From Tissierellia bacterium (GTDB lineage Bacteria; Bacillota; Clostridia; Tissierellales; Peptoniphilaceae): 34,636 bases of DNA. The stretch covers positions 1-34,636 of the forward strand of contig JAUNLK010000015.1 of assembly GCA_030535395.1 (NCBI GenBank), in the 5' to 3' direction. The notes below the pieces were generated by a model. It did not search any database and had not been told where the DNA came from. It worked only from the letters and a program-made list of their open reading frames with translations. Each line of letters begins with the position of its first letter. Position 1 is the stretch's first letter. The translations under genes and the position numbers were made by a program. Positions 7,418 to 14,948 of this stretch are shown in pieces.

Positions 7418-8062
7418 ATGGCAGAACTAACCTTACATTTACAAGTTCGTGAAGAACAAGGCAAAAATAAGGTGGACAAATTGCGCAATGAAAAACGCGT
7501 CCCCGGCGTATTCTACGCCAAGGGTGAGGAGAACATCTCCGTATCCGCCGCAGAAAATGAACTGAACAAAGTGGTCCTGAGTGCAGGTACCTCGGCCCTG
7601 GTGGATGCCGAAATCAACGGCAAGATCACCAAGGTCCTCTTCAAGGACGTGCAAATGCACCCCTTCAAGAACCAAATTCTCCACTTCGACATCTACGGAG
7701 TCAACCTCAAGGAAAAACTCCGGATCAACATCCCCGTGGTTTTGGAAGCTCGGGACGAAATTCGAGTACAGCCCTCCGTACTCCTCCAGCACTTGGAGGA
7801 AGTGGAAGTGGAAGTGCTCCCCACCAATCTCCCCTCCGAGGCCGTGGTCAATGTCATGGACATGCAAATTGGCGACAATATTCTGGTCAAAGACCTGGAT
7901 GTGGCCAGCATTGAAGGCATCGACGTCCTCACCGACTTGGAAGAAGTGGTGGCCACCCTCTCCGAACCCAGAGAAGAAGTCATCGCAGAAGAGGGCGAAG
8001 GAGAAGAGGAAACCGCAGAAGTACCCGTTGTTGGAGAAGAAGACAGCGCAGACGAAGAGTAA
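7418..8062 (+). CDS. rplY: 50S ribosomal protein L25, long (Ctc/TL5) form
   Basis: Binds 5S rRNA in the large ribosomal subunit; the long form is the general stress protein Ctc in Bacillus. Residues 1-90 are the L25 RNA-binding domain (LHLQVREEQGKNKVDKLRNEKRVPGVFYAKG, then VLFKDVQMHPFKNQILHFDIYGV), followed by the beta-rich TL5 C-terminal domain (VEVEVLPTNLPSEAVVNVMDMQIGDNILVKDL) and a very acidic tail of about 30 residues. 214 residues is typical. ATG at 7418 follows AGGAGG with 5 nt spacing. Monocistronic, with its own promoter and terminator. Confidence 0.96.
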   Translation: MAELTLHLQVREEQGKNKVDKLRNEKRVPGVFYAKGEENISVSAAENELNKVVLSAGTSALVDAEINGKITKVLFKDVQMHPFKNQILHFDIYGVNLKEKLRINIPVVLEARDEIRVQPSVLLQHLEEVEVEVLPTNLPSEAVVNVMDMQIGDNILVKDLDVASIEGIDVLTDLEEVVATLSEPREEVIAEEGEGEEETAEVPVVGEEDSADEE

Positions 8063-8069
8063 ACAATCA

Positions 8070-8097
8070 AGACAAGTCTCGGACTTGTCTTTTTTTT
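8070..8097 (+). terminator. rplY: Intrinsic terminator of rplY
   Basis: Perfect 9-bp stem AGACAAGTC/GACTTGTCT with a 3-nt loop, followed by eight T residues, 8 nt after the stop codon. Confidence 0.92.
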
Positions 8098-8200
8098 GCC
8101 CAAAAGTCATCCCCCGGCCCGGGAGGGCTGTACTTCCCTCCCCTTCAGGGATACACTGTTGGTAAGCAGCCGCCACTGAATCATTTACAGGAGGACAACG

Positions 8201-9199
8201 ATGGCCCATCAGCGCAAGGGGGAAAACCAAAAGCTCAAACTGCTCTATCTCTACACCATGTTTCAAAAGCAGACCGACGAGGACCACGGCATGACCATGC
8301 CCGAAATCATCGACTTCCTCAAGGCCCACGGGGTCAATGCCGACCGCAAGACCCTCTATCAGGACTTCAAGGAACTGGGAGATTTTGGCCTGGAGATCTT
8401 CAGGGAGCAAGTGGGCCACCGCCACTACTACTACGCCACCCAGCATCTCTTCGAACTCCCCGAACTCAAGCTATTGGTGGACTCCGTCCAGGCCTCCAAA
8501 TTTATCACCGACAAAAAATCCCTGGAGCTCATTGGCAAACTCTCCTCCCTCACCAGCGTCCATCAGGCCGATCAGCTCCAGCGACAGGTCTATGTCATGC
8601 GGGAAAACAAAACCCTCAACGAGGCCATCTACTACAATGTGGATGTCATCCACCAGGCCATCTCCTCCCAGCGCTCCATTGCCTTCCGCTACACCCAGTG
8701 GAATCTGGACAAAAAATTGGAGGACCGGAAAAACGGCATCCCCTATGAAGTGAGCCCCTGGGCCCTCCTCTGGGACGATGAAAACTACTATCTCATTGGC
8801 TACGACAATGCCGGAAAGACCATCAAGCACTACCGAGTGGACAAGATGAAGGACACCACCACCCTCCAGGCGCCCCGGGAGGGCCGGGAGGCCATTGCCC
8901 AGTACGACTTGGGCCGCTACACCAGCCGCCGCTTCGGCATGTTTGGCGGAGAGGAGCAGGTGGTGAATCTCCACTGCCACAACGACATGATCGGCGTCCT
9001 CCTGGACCGCTTCGGCACCGACCTCCCCATCCAGCCCCTGGACGAGGAGCACTTCACCACCCAGGTCTCCGTGGTCCCCTCCCGCCAGTTCTTTGGCTGG
9101 ATCATCGGCCTGGGGCCCAAGGTCACCATCAGCGGGCCAAAATCAGTGGCCCAGGAGATGAGAACCATCCTCCAAGAGCTCAAAAGTCAGTACCCCTAG
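8201..9199 (+). CDS. WYL-domain transcriptional regulator
   Basis: A 332-residue regulator of the YafY/DeoR-like group. The N-terminus is a winged helix (about 10-75: KLLYLYTMFQ..., MTMPEIIDFLKAHGVNADRKTLYQDFKEL); the middle (about 140-215) is a WYL ligand-sensing domain (SIAFRYTQWNLDK, YEVSPWALLWDDENYYLIGYD, KHYRVDKM); the C-terminal WCX part runs to the end (HCHNDMIGVLLDRFG...FFGWIIGLGPKVTI). In place of strict W-Y-L the motif reads SPWALLWDDENYYLIGYD. ATG at 8201 has AGGAGG 7 nt upstream. It stands alone between two terminators, so its target is not indicated. WYL proteins often sense nucleotides or nucleic acids. Confidence 0.92.
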   Translation: MAHQRKGENQKLKLLYLYTMFQKQTDEDHGMTMPEIIDFLKAHGVNADRKTLYQDFKELGDFGLEIFREQVGHRHYYYATQHLFELPELKLLVDSVQASKFITDKKSLELIGKLSSLTSVHQADQLQRQVYVMRENKTLNEAIYYNVDVIHQAISSQRSIAFRYTQWNLDKKLEDRKNGIPYEVSPWALLWDDENYYLIGYDNAGKTIKHYRVDKMKDTTTLQAPREGREAIAQYDLGRYTSRRFGMFGGEEQVVNLHCHNDMIGVLLDRFGTDLPIQPLDEEHFTTQVSVVPSRQFFGWIIGLGPKVTISGPKSVAQEMRTILQELKSQYP

Positions 9200-9239
9200 G
9201 GATCATCTAGGCGCTTCCAATATACGGGAAATAAAAAAT

Positions 9240-9275
9240 CCGCTGGACTTTCTAGTCCAGCGGTTTTTTGTTTTT
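9240..9275. terminator. Bidirectional terminator between WYL and C69 genes
   Basis: Perfect 10-bp stem CCGCTGGACT/AGTCCAGCGG (9240-9249, 9254-9263), 4-nt loop, TTTTTTGTTTTT after it on the plus strand and an A-rich run before it that gives a T-run on the minus strand. It serves both convergent genes. Confidence 0.92.
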
Positions 9276-9295
9276 AAGAGGCGTTATAAGGCCCC

Positions 9296-11338
9296 TCAGA
9301 TGCGAGCTGCCAGTGCCGAGAGTTCTGCCCGGTTCATCTGGCTGCTGGGATAGAAGCGACCCTCCTGGAGGGTGAGCCAGCCCCGATTGAGAACCCGGTT
9401 TACGGCATCCTGGCTCCAGGGGGAGATCTCATCCTGATCCTTCACTTCGAAGTTTTTATTTTCAGGAGCTTGTTGGGTCAGCTGGCCATAGGCATCCAAA
9501 ATAATGGCTGCAGACTGACGGTTCAACACATAATTCTTCCCAATGACATACTGATTGAGAACTTCATCCAGAGAATCCACCTTGAACTCCCCATTCTTCA
9601 CTGCCAAGAGCTTAAGCAAATCCTCCACATAGACCACTTTATTGGGAAGGAACTTTCCATCCACCTTCTCCAGCCAACCACTGGCAATGGCCTGTTCCAT
9701 GGAGGCCTTGGCCCAGTGATTTTCCAGCTCATCTCCAGTGACTTCGGAACCCTTGTCCAGAGGCTGAGCCGATCCGGGACCACCGGTAAAGCCCAGTTCC
9801 TTGAGGATCTCGGCCCTCCGCTCGTCCCCCAGCAGACTGGGAATAAAGGGCTTGACCTTCCGGCCGGGGGTACCATTGACACCGCTGTCGTTGGAAGTAT
9901 CGAAGAAATAGGTGTTGAGTTCCTTTACAATTTGCGTGGCATCGTCATAGGCCTTTTGCTGGAACTCCATGGAAATCTCCGTGGCCAGCTTCCGGCCCTC
10001 CTCCGTGGACTTCTCAAAGGCCTGAATGAGCTTGCCGTCCAGCTCCTCTTCAATCCGCTTGAGGGCTTCCCTCTCCTGGAGGTCGTAGTACTCCCGGACA
10101 TAGGGGCCGTAGAGCTCGCGATTGATCTCACTGAGGGCCGAAACCTGACGCATGGTCCAGTAAGCGGACTCGGGAGTGTACTGATCCCCGGGCACCTGAT
10201 AGGCGGCAATGCTATCGGTAATGGGGCCAAAGATGGGCACATACTGGGCGTGCTCGGCATTGCCCATGGCCACCCACAGAATCCCGCCCAGCTCCTTGGG
10301 ATAATTCTCCTTAATTTGAATGACGTGGGCGTGCTCCTGATTTACCGTACCAATGGGCCGCACCTTGCCGGCATTTTCCGGAAGATTGGCATCCTTCTCC
10401 GTGCCCTCATAGCGGGTTCTCTGAAACTCCATGACATCCTTTACAGAGATCTTCTTGTCAGTCTTTTGGAAGAGCTCAAAATAAGGGCTGTCGTGGGGAA
10501 TATTTTTATCGGGATCCAAGAAATTAATGCCCCCCCAGAGGCGGTCCCGATTGCCAGAGGCCAGAGGTTCGGCATAGGTCTTTTGAACGTGAATGAGGCC
10601 GTCCTCCTCCACCAAAAAACCGTGCTGCTTGGGCAGATTGACGAGATCCTTGGAAGCAACTACATTTTCCGTGTCCGTCACATCCACCGTCCCCAGCATG
10701 AAACAGTTGGGGAAGACGGAATAGCTGTCATCGGGATACTTCACCGCCACATACTGGTGACCGGTGAGGAGCTCCATGTACCAAATTTCAGATTGATCCG
10801 CCAAAACAATGACGGCCCCCTCCTGGACCCCCTTGGTATCCATAATTTCAGCCAACAGCTCCACGCCCTCCCGGGCAGTCTTGATTCGGGGCAGCACCAC
10901 ACTCACCACCGAGGACTCATAGAGACCGTGATCCGTGAGAGGATCCGCCGCCAGAGCCTGATCATTGGCACTGGCTGTCACCGTGGCCGTCATGGTGACC
11001 CCCTGGTCATTCCAACCCGTGGCCTCAAAGACGTCCCCCTCATCCTGATAGCCATCGGGCACCGTCACCGTGGCATAGGTCTTCTCAGGCATGGGATATG
11101 TAAAACCATAGACGTCCTCGTACATCTCACCCTTTTGGTAAGTCTTGGCGGGAGTGGCAATGACCGTCTTATTGTAGGCAGAAGACCAGTCCTCCGTCCG
11201 ACCAATGATGGGATTGCCATCGGCGGCAACGCCCCTCCCCACAATGACCCCCGTACAGGCAAAGACCTCAGAAACAGGCGCCAACAAGAGCACCGCCACC
11301 AAAACAGTGGCTAGAAATTTCTTGAAATAGGTTTTCAT
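9296..11338 (-). CDS. Secreted C69-family dipeptidase with SLH-like C-terminal modules
   Basis: N-terminal-nucleophile hydrolase of the PepD/U34 type cleaving dipeptides outside the cell. Residues 1-27 are a signal peptide ending EVFA; the next residue is the conserved Cys28 (ACTGVIVGR) that becomes the N-terminal nucleophile. Family blocks follow: GNPIIGRTEDW, GWNDQGVTMTATVTAS, REGVELLAEIMDTKG, WYMELLTGHQYVAVK, and later GILWVAMGNAEHAQYVPIFG. After about residue 500 there is a linker and two S-layer-homology-like modules (about 541-583 NHWAKASMEQAIASGWL... and 638-680 WSQDAVNRVLNRGWL...), with a degenerate third between, probably attaching it to the cell wall. ATG 11338 is preferred over 11347 because AAAGGA is 8 nt upstream; it directly abuts the earlier ATG. 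680 residues. Confidence 0.93.
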   Translation of the reverse strand: MKTYFKKFLATVLVAVLLLAPVSEVFACTGVIVGRGVAADGNPIIGRTEDWSSAYNKTVIATPAKTYQKGEMYEDVYGFTYPMPEKTYATVTVPDGYQDEGDVFEATGWNDQGVTMTATVTASANDQALAADPLTDHGLYESSVVSVVLPRIKTAREGVELLAEIMDTKGVQEGAVIVLADQSEIWYMELLTGHQYVAVKYPDDSYSVFPNCFMLGTVDVTDTENVVASKDLVNLPKQHGFLVEEDGLIHVQKTYAEPLASGNRDRLWGGINFLDPDKNIPHDSPYFELFQKTDKKISVKDVMEFQRTRYEGTEKDANLPENAGKVRPIGTVNQEHAHVIQIKENYPKELGGILWVAMGNAEHAQYVPIFGPITDSIAAYQVPGDQYTPESAYWTMRQVSALSEINRELYGPYVREYYDLQEREALKRIEEELDGKLIQAFEKSTEEGRKLATEISMEFQQKAYDDATQIVKELNTYFFDTSNDSGVNGTPGRKVKPFIPSLLGDERRAEILKELGFTGGPGSAQPLDKGSEVTGDELENHWAKASMEQAIASGWLEKVDGKFLPNKVVYVEDLLKLLAVKNGEFKVDSLDEVLNQYVIGKNYVLNRQSAAIILDAYGQLTQQAPENKNFEVKDQDEISPWSQDAVNRVLNRGWLTLQEGRFYPSSQMNRAELSALAARI

Positions 11339-11565
11339 AGACTTCATCCTTTCACATGTATTGTTAAGATCATAACATCTTTAAAGGAGAAAACAAAGGG
11401 AAAAACAGCAAATCCAGACAAAAAATAAAAGACGACCAAACTGGAGCAATCGTTTTCAGATTCACTGCAGATAACTGGCAAAAACCAACACCAAAAGAGA
11501 AGAAATCAAAAGACAAACCCCCATACGGACTAGGAGAGCAAAGAAAAAGAGGGAAAAGACAACAA
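11339..11565. other. Gene-free spacer upstream of the C69 gene
   Basis: Purine- and A-rich on the plus strand, no credible ORF or RNA gene. On the minus strand TATGAT (about 11370-11375), 30-odd nt before the C69 start, is a likely -10 box with only a poor -35 (TTTGTT). Its composition differs from the GC-rich coding DNA around it. Confidence 0.5.
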
Positions 11566-11592
11566 GCGCCGTGGGAATAGAACCCACGGCAC
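11566..11592. other. Hairpin at the left edge of the repeat array (terminator-like on minus strand)
   Basis: A 10-bp stem (GCGCCGTGGG/CCCACGGCAC, one wobble) with a 7-nt loop AATAGAA. On the minus strand it reads as a stem around TTCTATT followed by TTGTTGTCTTTTCCC, so it may terminate minus-strand transcription of the repeat array. The stem-loop shape resembles a tRNA T-arm, but no tRNA can be built around it. Confidence 0.4.
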
Positions 11593-11654
11593 TAAGCCCC
11601 TCGGCGCGAATGAAAAAGAAAGACCAAAGACAGAAAAGGAGATCAACAATAAAC

Positions 11655-12150
11655 GGCACCCCCGGATGCGGGGAAAGAGCGCAGAAAAAACACAGCGCCA
11701 CAGGGATCACCCCCCGGGTGCGGGAGAAAAGAGAGCGGAGAAAACACAGCGCCACAGGGATCACCCCCCGGGTGCGAGGGAAAAGAGCACGAAAAAAAAA
11801 TCGCCACAGGAATCACCCCCCAGGGTGCGGGGAGAAAAAAGGGCACAAGGATCACCCCCCCGGGCGCGAGGGAAAAAGCGAAAAAATAACGGTAAACGGA
11901 AAAACTTTTACATCATCCCCCCGGGCGCGAGGGAAAAAGTGCGCGGAAAACACAGGGGCGCAAGGGATCACCCCCCGGGTGCGGGGGAGAAAGCGCGGGG
12001 AACACAAGGGCGCAAGGGATCACCCCCCGGGTGCGAGGGGAAAAGAGCGCGGAAAAAACACGGGGGCGAAAGGGATCACCCCCCCGGGTGCGGGGCAAGA
12101 GTGCGCGAAAAAACACAAGGGCACAAGGGATCACCCCCCCCGGGTGCGGG
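11655..12150. repeat. Array of ~10 degenerate GC-rich repeats, period about 54 nt
   Basis: The motif GGGATCACCCCCCGGGTGCG and variants starts at about 11655, 11703, 11757, 11809, 11848, 11909, 11964, 12016, 12072 and 12127. Intervals are 54, 52, 39, 61, 55, 52, 56 and 55 nt. The rest of each unit is also conserved (a purine stretch, then AACACAGGGCGCA-like sequence). C-tracts vary from five to eight and each unit has a small CACCC/GGGTG hairpin. Interval lengths break any reading frame, so the frames open across it (basic, PRVRGKR-like) are not genes. Units resemble type I-E CRISPR repeats at their ends, but no variable spacers and no cas genes are present. Function unknown. Confidence 0.85.
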
Positions 12151-12303
12151 TAGGACGCATGATCTACTTCTCCGACCACTTTTTACAATGTTTACAGAAA
12201 TTAAACCTGTCTCCGAAGACTATGATACAGGAAATCCTCTTCGGGAAAAAGTTTTCTCGAATGGTGTTCTTTTCTCCAGTGCCCCCTCGAGATATGGGGA
12301 ATG
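12151..12303. other. AT-richer flank to the right of the repeat array, no gene
   Basis: No credible coding region. It contains TTTACAATGTTTACA (a 9-bp-period direct repeat near 12185-12199). Read on the minus strand it precedes the array and could hold a promoter or leader, for example TATCAT near 12220, but no good -35 is seen. Confidence 0.4.
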
Positions 12304-12347
12304 AAAAAAAGCCCTCACTCTGAGATCTTCCATCTCAAAGTGAGGGC
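12304..12347 (-). terminator. Terminator of the ROK kinase operon
   Basis: Minus strand: GCCCTCACT/AGTGAGGGC 9-bp outer stem (12311-12319, 12339-12347) with an inner GAGAT/ATCTC stem, followed by a seven-T run (plus 12304-12310). Confidence 0.92.
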
Positions 12348-12384
12348 CGTGGGTCTTCCCTTTCCCTTGCAATTGTCCCCGAAT

Positions 12385-13239
12385 TTATGCCTCTGCTGCC
12401 AGGGCACGGGCGGCCAGGATGGCTGCGCCCACAATCCCCCCTTGATTGCCCAAGTGGGCGGGGTACAGTGCCGCCCCGTGGGCCCCATTGCTCTGCTTGG
12501 GCATCTCCTCCTTCAATAGGGGGATGAGTTTCCGGCTGTACTCCACCAGTCCGCCCCCCAGGAGGATGTTTCGGGGGTCTAGGATGGTGGTGAGGCTGAG
12601 GAGGTAGGCGGCCAGCTCTTCTATGTAGGCCCCGCCCCTGGGACTCTGGAGGAAGAGGTCGGTGTCGGATGAGCCCTCCCCCTCCATGAGGGCCCTGAGG
12701 GCACGGGCGGAGAGATACTCCTCGGCGCAGCCCCGCTGGCCGCAGGCGCAGCTCCGCCCCCCGGGGTGGAGGAGGATGTGGCCGATCTCCATGGCGGCTC
12801 CCCTGCTTCCCCGCAGGGGAGTCCTGCCGTCCAGGGTGTAGGCCCCGCCGATCCCCGTTCCCAGGGTGATGAGGAGGCTGTGACGATTATCCTCCAGCTG
12901 GCCGAAGCTGCACTCCGCCACCAGGGCGGCATTGGCGTCATTTTCCAGGGCCGCGAGGGACACGCCCCTCTCCGCCAGGGCCTCCCCCAGGGGAAAGTGG
13001 CGCCAGCCCTGGATGTTTCCCCCCAGCTCGGTGATGGCTTTAGCCTCGGGGTCCACGGTCCCCGCACAGCAGATCCCCATGGGCAGGGGGTGATCTCGGT
13101 GCCAGCGCACCAAAAGCTCCACAATGTCCCGGGGATCCCCGGGGGTGGGGGCCACCTCCTGCTGGGACAAACTTCCCCCTTCCACCACGGCCATTTTCAT
13201 GGTGGTGCCCCCGATGTCCACCCCTAAGATCTTACTCAT
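12385..13239 (-). CDS. ROK family sugar kinase (glucokinase/N-acetylhexosamine kinase-like)
   Basis: ATP-dependent phosphorylation of a hexose or acylamino-hexose in the cytoplasm. 284 residues, a little short of typical ROK kinases (about 300). It shows the phosphate-1 motif DIGGTTMKMAVVE at the N-terminus, a catalytic-base region ENDANAALVAE, the phosphate-2 motif LITLGTGIGGA, and the ROK zinc signature GHILLHPGGRSCACGQRGCAEEYLSA with the H-C-C-C ligands intact, then a C-terminal adenosine loop LGGGLV. No DNA-binding domain, so it is a kinase, not a NagC-type repressor. ATG at 13239 overlaps the end of the pseudouridine synthase gene by 8 nt. The substrate cannot be told from sequence. Confidence 0.9.
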   Translation of the reverse strand: MSKILGVDIGGTTMKMAVVEGGSLSQQEVAPTPGDPRDIVELLVRWHRDHPLPMGICCAGTVDPEAKAITELGGNIQGWRHFPLGEALAERGVSLAALENDANAALVAECSFGQLEDNRHSLLITLGTGIGGAYTLDGRTPLRGSRGAAMEIGHILLHPGGRSCACGQRGCAEEYLSARALRALMEGEGSSDTDLFLQSPRGGAYIEELAAYLLSLTTILDPRNILLGGGLVEYSRKLIPLLKEEMPKQSNGAHGAALYPAHLGNQGGIVGAAILAARALAAEA

Positions 13240-14152
13240 GGTCCCCCTCCCAAATTTTTTTCATCTTTGCATCCATGGGGATTTCCACTTTCCGCCCTGA
13301 GAGCTCGGGATAGTTTTCCGTTTTGGGGAAGATGAGCTGGTGGCACTGGAGGAGCTGGCCCCCCTCCATTTTTTTGCCGCCGTACTTGCTGTCTCCCAAA
13401 ATGGGATGGCCCACGGAGGAGAGTTGATAGCGGATCTGATGGGTTCTCCCGGTGATGAGGTCCACTTCCACCAGGCTCTTGCCGCCCCGGTAGTCCAGGA
13501 GGCGGTAGATGCCCTTGGCCTCCTTGCCTCCCTCCGCTTGAAAGACCCTGTTTTTCCCCTCATCCTTCCCCATGCGGGAGACAATGGTCTGGTCGGTGAA
13601 TTTTCCCGCCACGATGGTGCGGTAGCGCTTGGAGAGGGCAAACTCCCGAATCCAGCGGGTGCCGTCCCGGAGGCCACGGCCCGTCTTGGCCCCCACAATG
13701 AGCCCCGAGGTGTTCCGGTCCAGGCGGTGGAGGAGGGCCGGGCGAAAGGTCACATCTCGCCGGGGCACATAGGCCCCGGTGCTCCTGAGATAGTAGATCA
13801 TATCGTCCACCAAATTGGGCCCGTAGTCCCCCTTGGCACTGTGGGAGAGGAGGCCCGAGGGCTTGTTCATAATGAGAAAGTCCTCCGTCTCCAGTACGAT
13901 ATTGGGTTTTTTGCCGTGGACGGGCTTCTTCTCCCGGCCCAGTTTTTCCAGAGTCTCATCTGAAAAGAAGATGCGCACCACATCCCCCTCCCTGAGGGTC
14001 TCGTCCTCCCTCGCCTTGGCTCCATTGACGGTGATGTTCTTTTTCCGAATGGATTTGTAGATCAGGGAGAGACCCGCCTGGGGCAATAATTTTTTTACAT
14101 AGCGGTCCAGGCGGAGGTCCTGGTCATCTTTTGTAATGTGGTATTCCCTCAT
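13232..14152 (-). CDS. RluA-family 23S rRNA/tRNA pseudouridine synthase with S4 domain
   Basis: Isomerises uridine to pseudouridine in structured RNA. Residues 1-60 form an S4 RNA-binding domain (LRLDRYVKKLLPQAGLSLIYKSIRKKNITVNGAK...GDVV), followed by the catalytic domain with IMNKPSGLLSH and the conserved motif LLHRLDRNTSGLIVGAKT carrying catalytic Asp145, and the C-terminal LVEVDLITGRTHQIRYQLSSVGHPILGDSKYGG. 306 residues, usual for the RluC/RluD group. ATG at 14152 follows AAAGGAAG about 10 nt upstream; the ATG 9 nt further upstream runs into a stop. First gene of a two-gene unit with the ROK kinase; divergent from the next gene. Confidence 0.93.
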   Translation of the reverse strand: MREYHITKDDQDLRLDRYVKKLLPQAGLSLIYKSIRKKNITVNGAKAREDETLREGDVVRIFFSDETLEKLGREKKPVHGKKPNIVLETEDFLIMNKPSGLLSHSAKGDYGPNLVDDMIYYLRSTGAYVPRRDVTFRPALLHRLDRNTSGLIVGAKTGRGLRDGTRWIREFALSKRYRTIVAGKFTDQTIVSRMGKDEGKNRVFQAEGGKEAKGIYRLLDYRGGKSLVEVDLITGRTHQIRYQLSSVGHPILGDSKYGGKKMEGGQLLQCHQLIFPKTENYPELSGRKVEIPMDAKMKKIWEGDHE

Positions 14153-14176
14153 ATGCCCATACTTCCTTTCATTTCA

Positions 14177-14185
14177 TGTTATAAT
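14177..14185 (+). promoter_or_regulatory. Extended -10 promoter of the MltG-like gene
   Basis: TGTTATAAT (TG 14177-14178, TATAAT 14180-14185), the same nonamer as before degV, and in both cases followed by AAT. No -35 is visible. It lies 37 nt before the TTG start. Confidence 0.6.
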
Positions 14186-14221
14186 AATCCCGTATAGCAT
14201 CACGGATAGGAGACGATATTT

Positions 14222-14914
14222 TTGAATTTTTTCCATAGACTGACGGCCTCATTTATCAAGATTGTCCAGGCCATAGTGGTTCTCGCCATCCTCCTGGCAC
14301 TGATCTTTGTGGTGAAGTGGCGCATGAACCACCTCTTTGCCATGGTGGAGCCCAAGCCCGTCAAGGAGACCACCATCTCCGAGGAGATTGTCCGCTCCAA
14401 GGAGCAGCTGGAGGAGATCACCACGGCGGCCAAGGAGACCCAGGAGGAGCCCCAAACCAAGCTCTTCAATGTCACCTCTACAGATCCGCTCACCTTGAGC
14501 CAGGAGCTTCAGGAGGCGGGGCTGGTGGAAAATGCCCAGATCTTCACGGAGAAGATCTACACCGCCGGGGCCGATCTCTTTCTCACCCAGGGGGCCTTCA
14601 ATATCCCCCATGATATCACGGATCAGGAGCTCATTGACCTTCTTTCGGAACCCGGCCTGAGGGCTGCCACCCGCACCATCACCATTGAGATCCCCGAGTT
14701 GAGCGATGCCTCTGAAATTTCCGAGCTCCTCTACCGGGAGGGCCTCATTCAGGACGTGGCCACCTTTGTCGCCAAGCTGGAGGAGGCGGGGGCCGTGCCC
14801 AAGATTCGTCCCGGCGGATACCAGATCCAAGCCCCCATCACCAATCAAGATCTATTGAACACGCTAACTCAATATGGGACTACCGCCGATGCCCCACCTG
14901 AAGGAGAGCAATAA
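14222..14914 (+). CDS. Single-pass membrane protein with two MltG/YceG N-domain-like (LysM-like) modules, no catalytic domain
   Basis: 230 residues. Residues 12-32 are a membrane anchor (IKIVQAIVVLAILLALIFVVK), a charged helical stretch follows (about 45-80), then two similar modules: about 80-145 (LTLSQELQEAGLVENAQIFTEKIYTAG...GAFNIPHDITDQELIDLL) and about 153-220 (ITIEIPELSDASEISELLYREGLIQDVATFVAKL...RPGGYQIQAPITNQDLLNTL). These match the LysM-like part of endolytic transglycosylase MltG (ASEIA-LL...GVI...F...L.AG.Y), but the glycosidase domain is absent, so it cannot cleave glycan. It may bind peptidoglycan outside the membrane. Start TTG at 14222, with TAGGAGA 8 nt upstream. Own promoter and terminator. 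Confidence 0.8.
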   Translation: MNFFHRLTASFIKIVQAIVVLAILLALIFVVKWRMNHLFAMVEPKPVKETTISEEIVRSKEQLEEITTAAKETQEEPQTKLFNVTSTDPLTLSQELQEAGLVENAQIFTEKIYTAGADLFLTQGAFNIPHDITDQELIDLLSEPGLRAATRTITIEIPELSDASEISELLYREGLIQDVATFVAKLEEAGAVPKIRPGGYQIQAPITNQDLLNTLTQYGTTADAPPEGEQ

Positions 14915-14944
14915 AAAATCGTGAGGCTTCCTCACGATTTTTTT
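14913..14944. terminator. Bidirectional terminator between MltG-like gene and trxB
   Basis: Perfect 9-bp stem ATCGTGAGG/CCTCACGAT with loop CTT, flanked by A6 on the left and T7 on the right, so it works for both convergent genes. It starts on the stop codon of the plus-strand gene. Confidence 0.94.
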
Positions 14945-14948
14945 ATTT

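Noticed and set aside
11566-11592. tRNA gene on the minus strand (T-arm-like stem with TTCTATT loop)
   Set aside because: No acceptor, D or anticodon arm fits around it, there is no CCA, and the stem continues to 10 bp.
11655-12150. Functional CRISPR array
   Set aside because: The segments between motif copies are conserved and 24-27 nt long rather than unique 32-33 nt spacers, repeat copies vary widely, and there are no cas genes in the window.
12185-12199. A third Pho-box-like site (TTTACAATGTTTACA)
   Set aside because: The period is 9 bp, not 11, and no phosphate-related gene follows.
11571-12323. Long plus-strand reading frames across the repeat array encoding basic proteins with PRVRGKR-like repeats
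   Set aside because: Repeat intervals of 52, 39, 61, 55 and 56 nt change the reading phase, the two frames say similar things, and there is no ribosome binding site. This is the typical false translation of GC-rich repeats.
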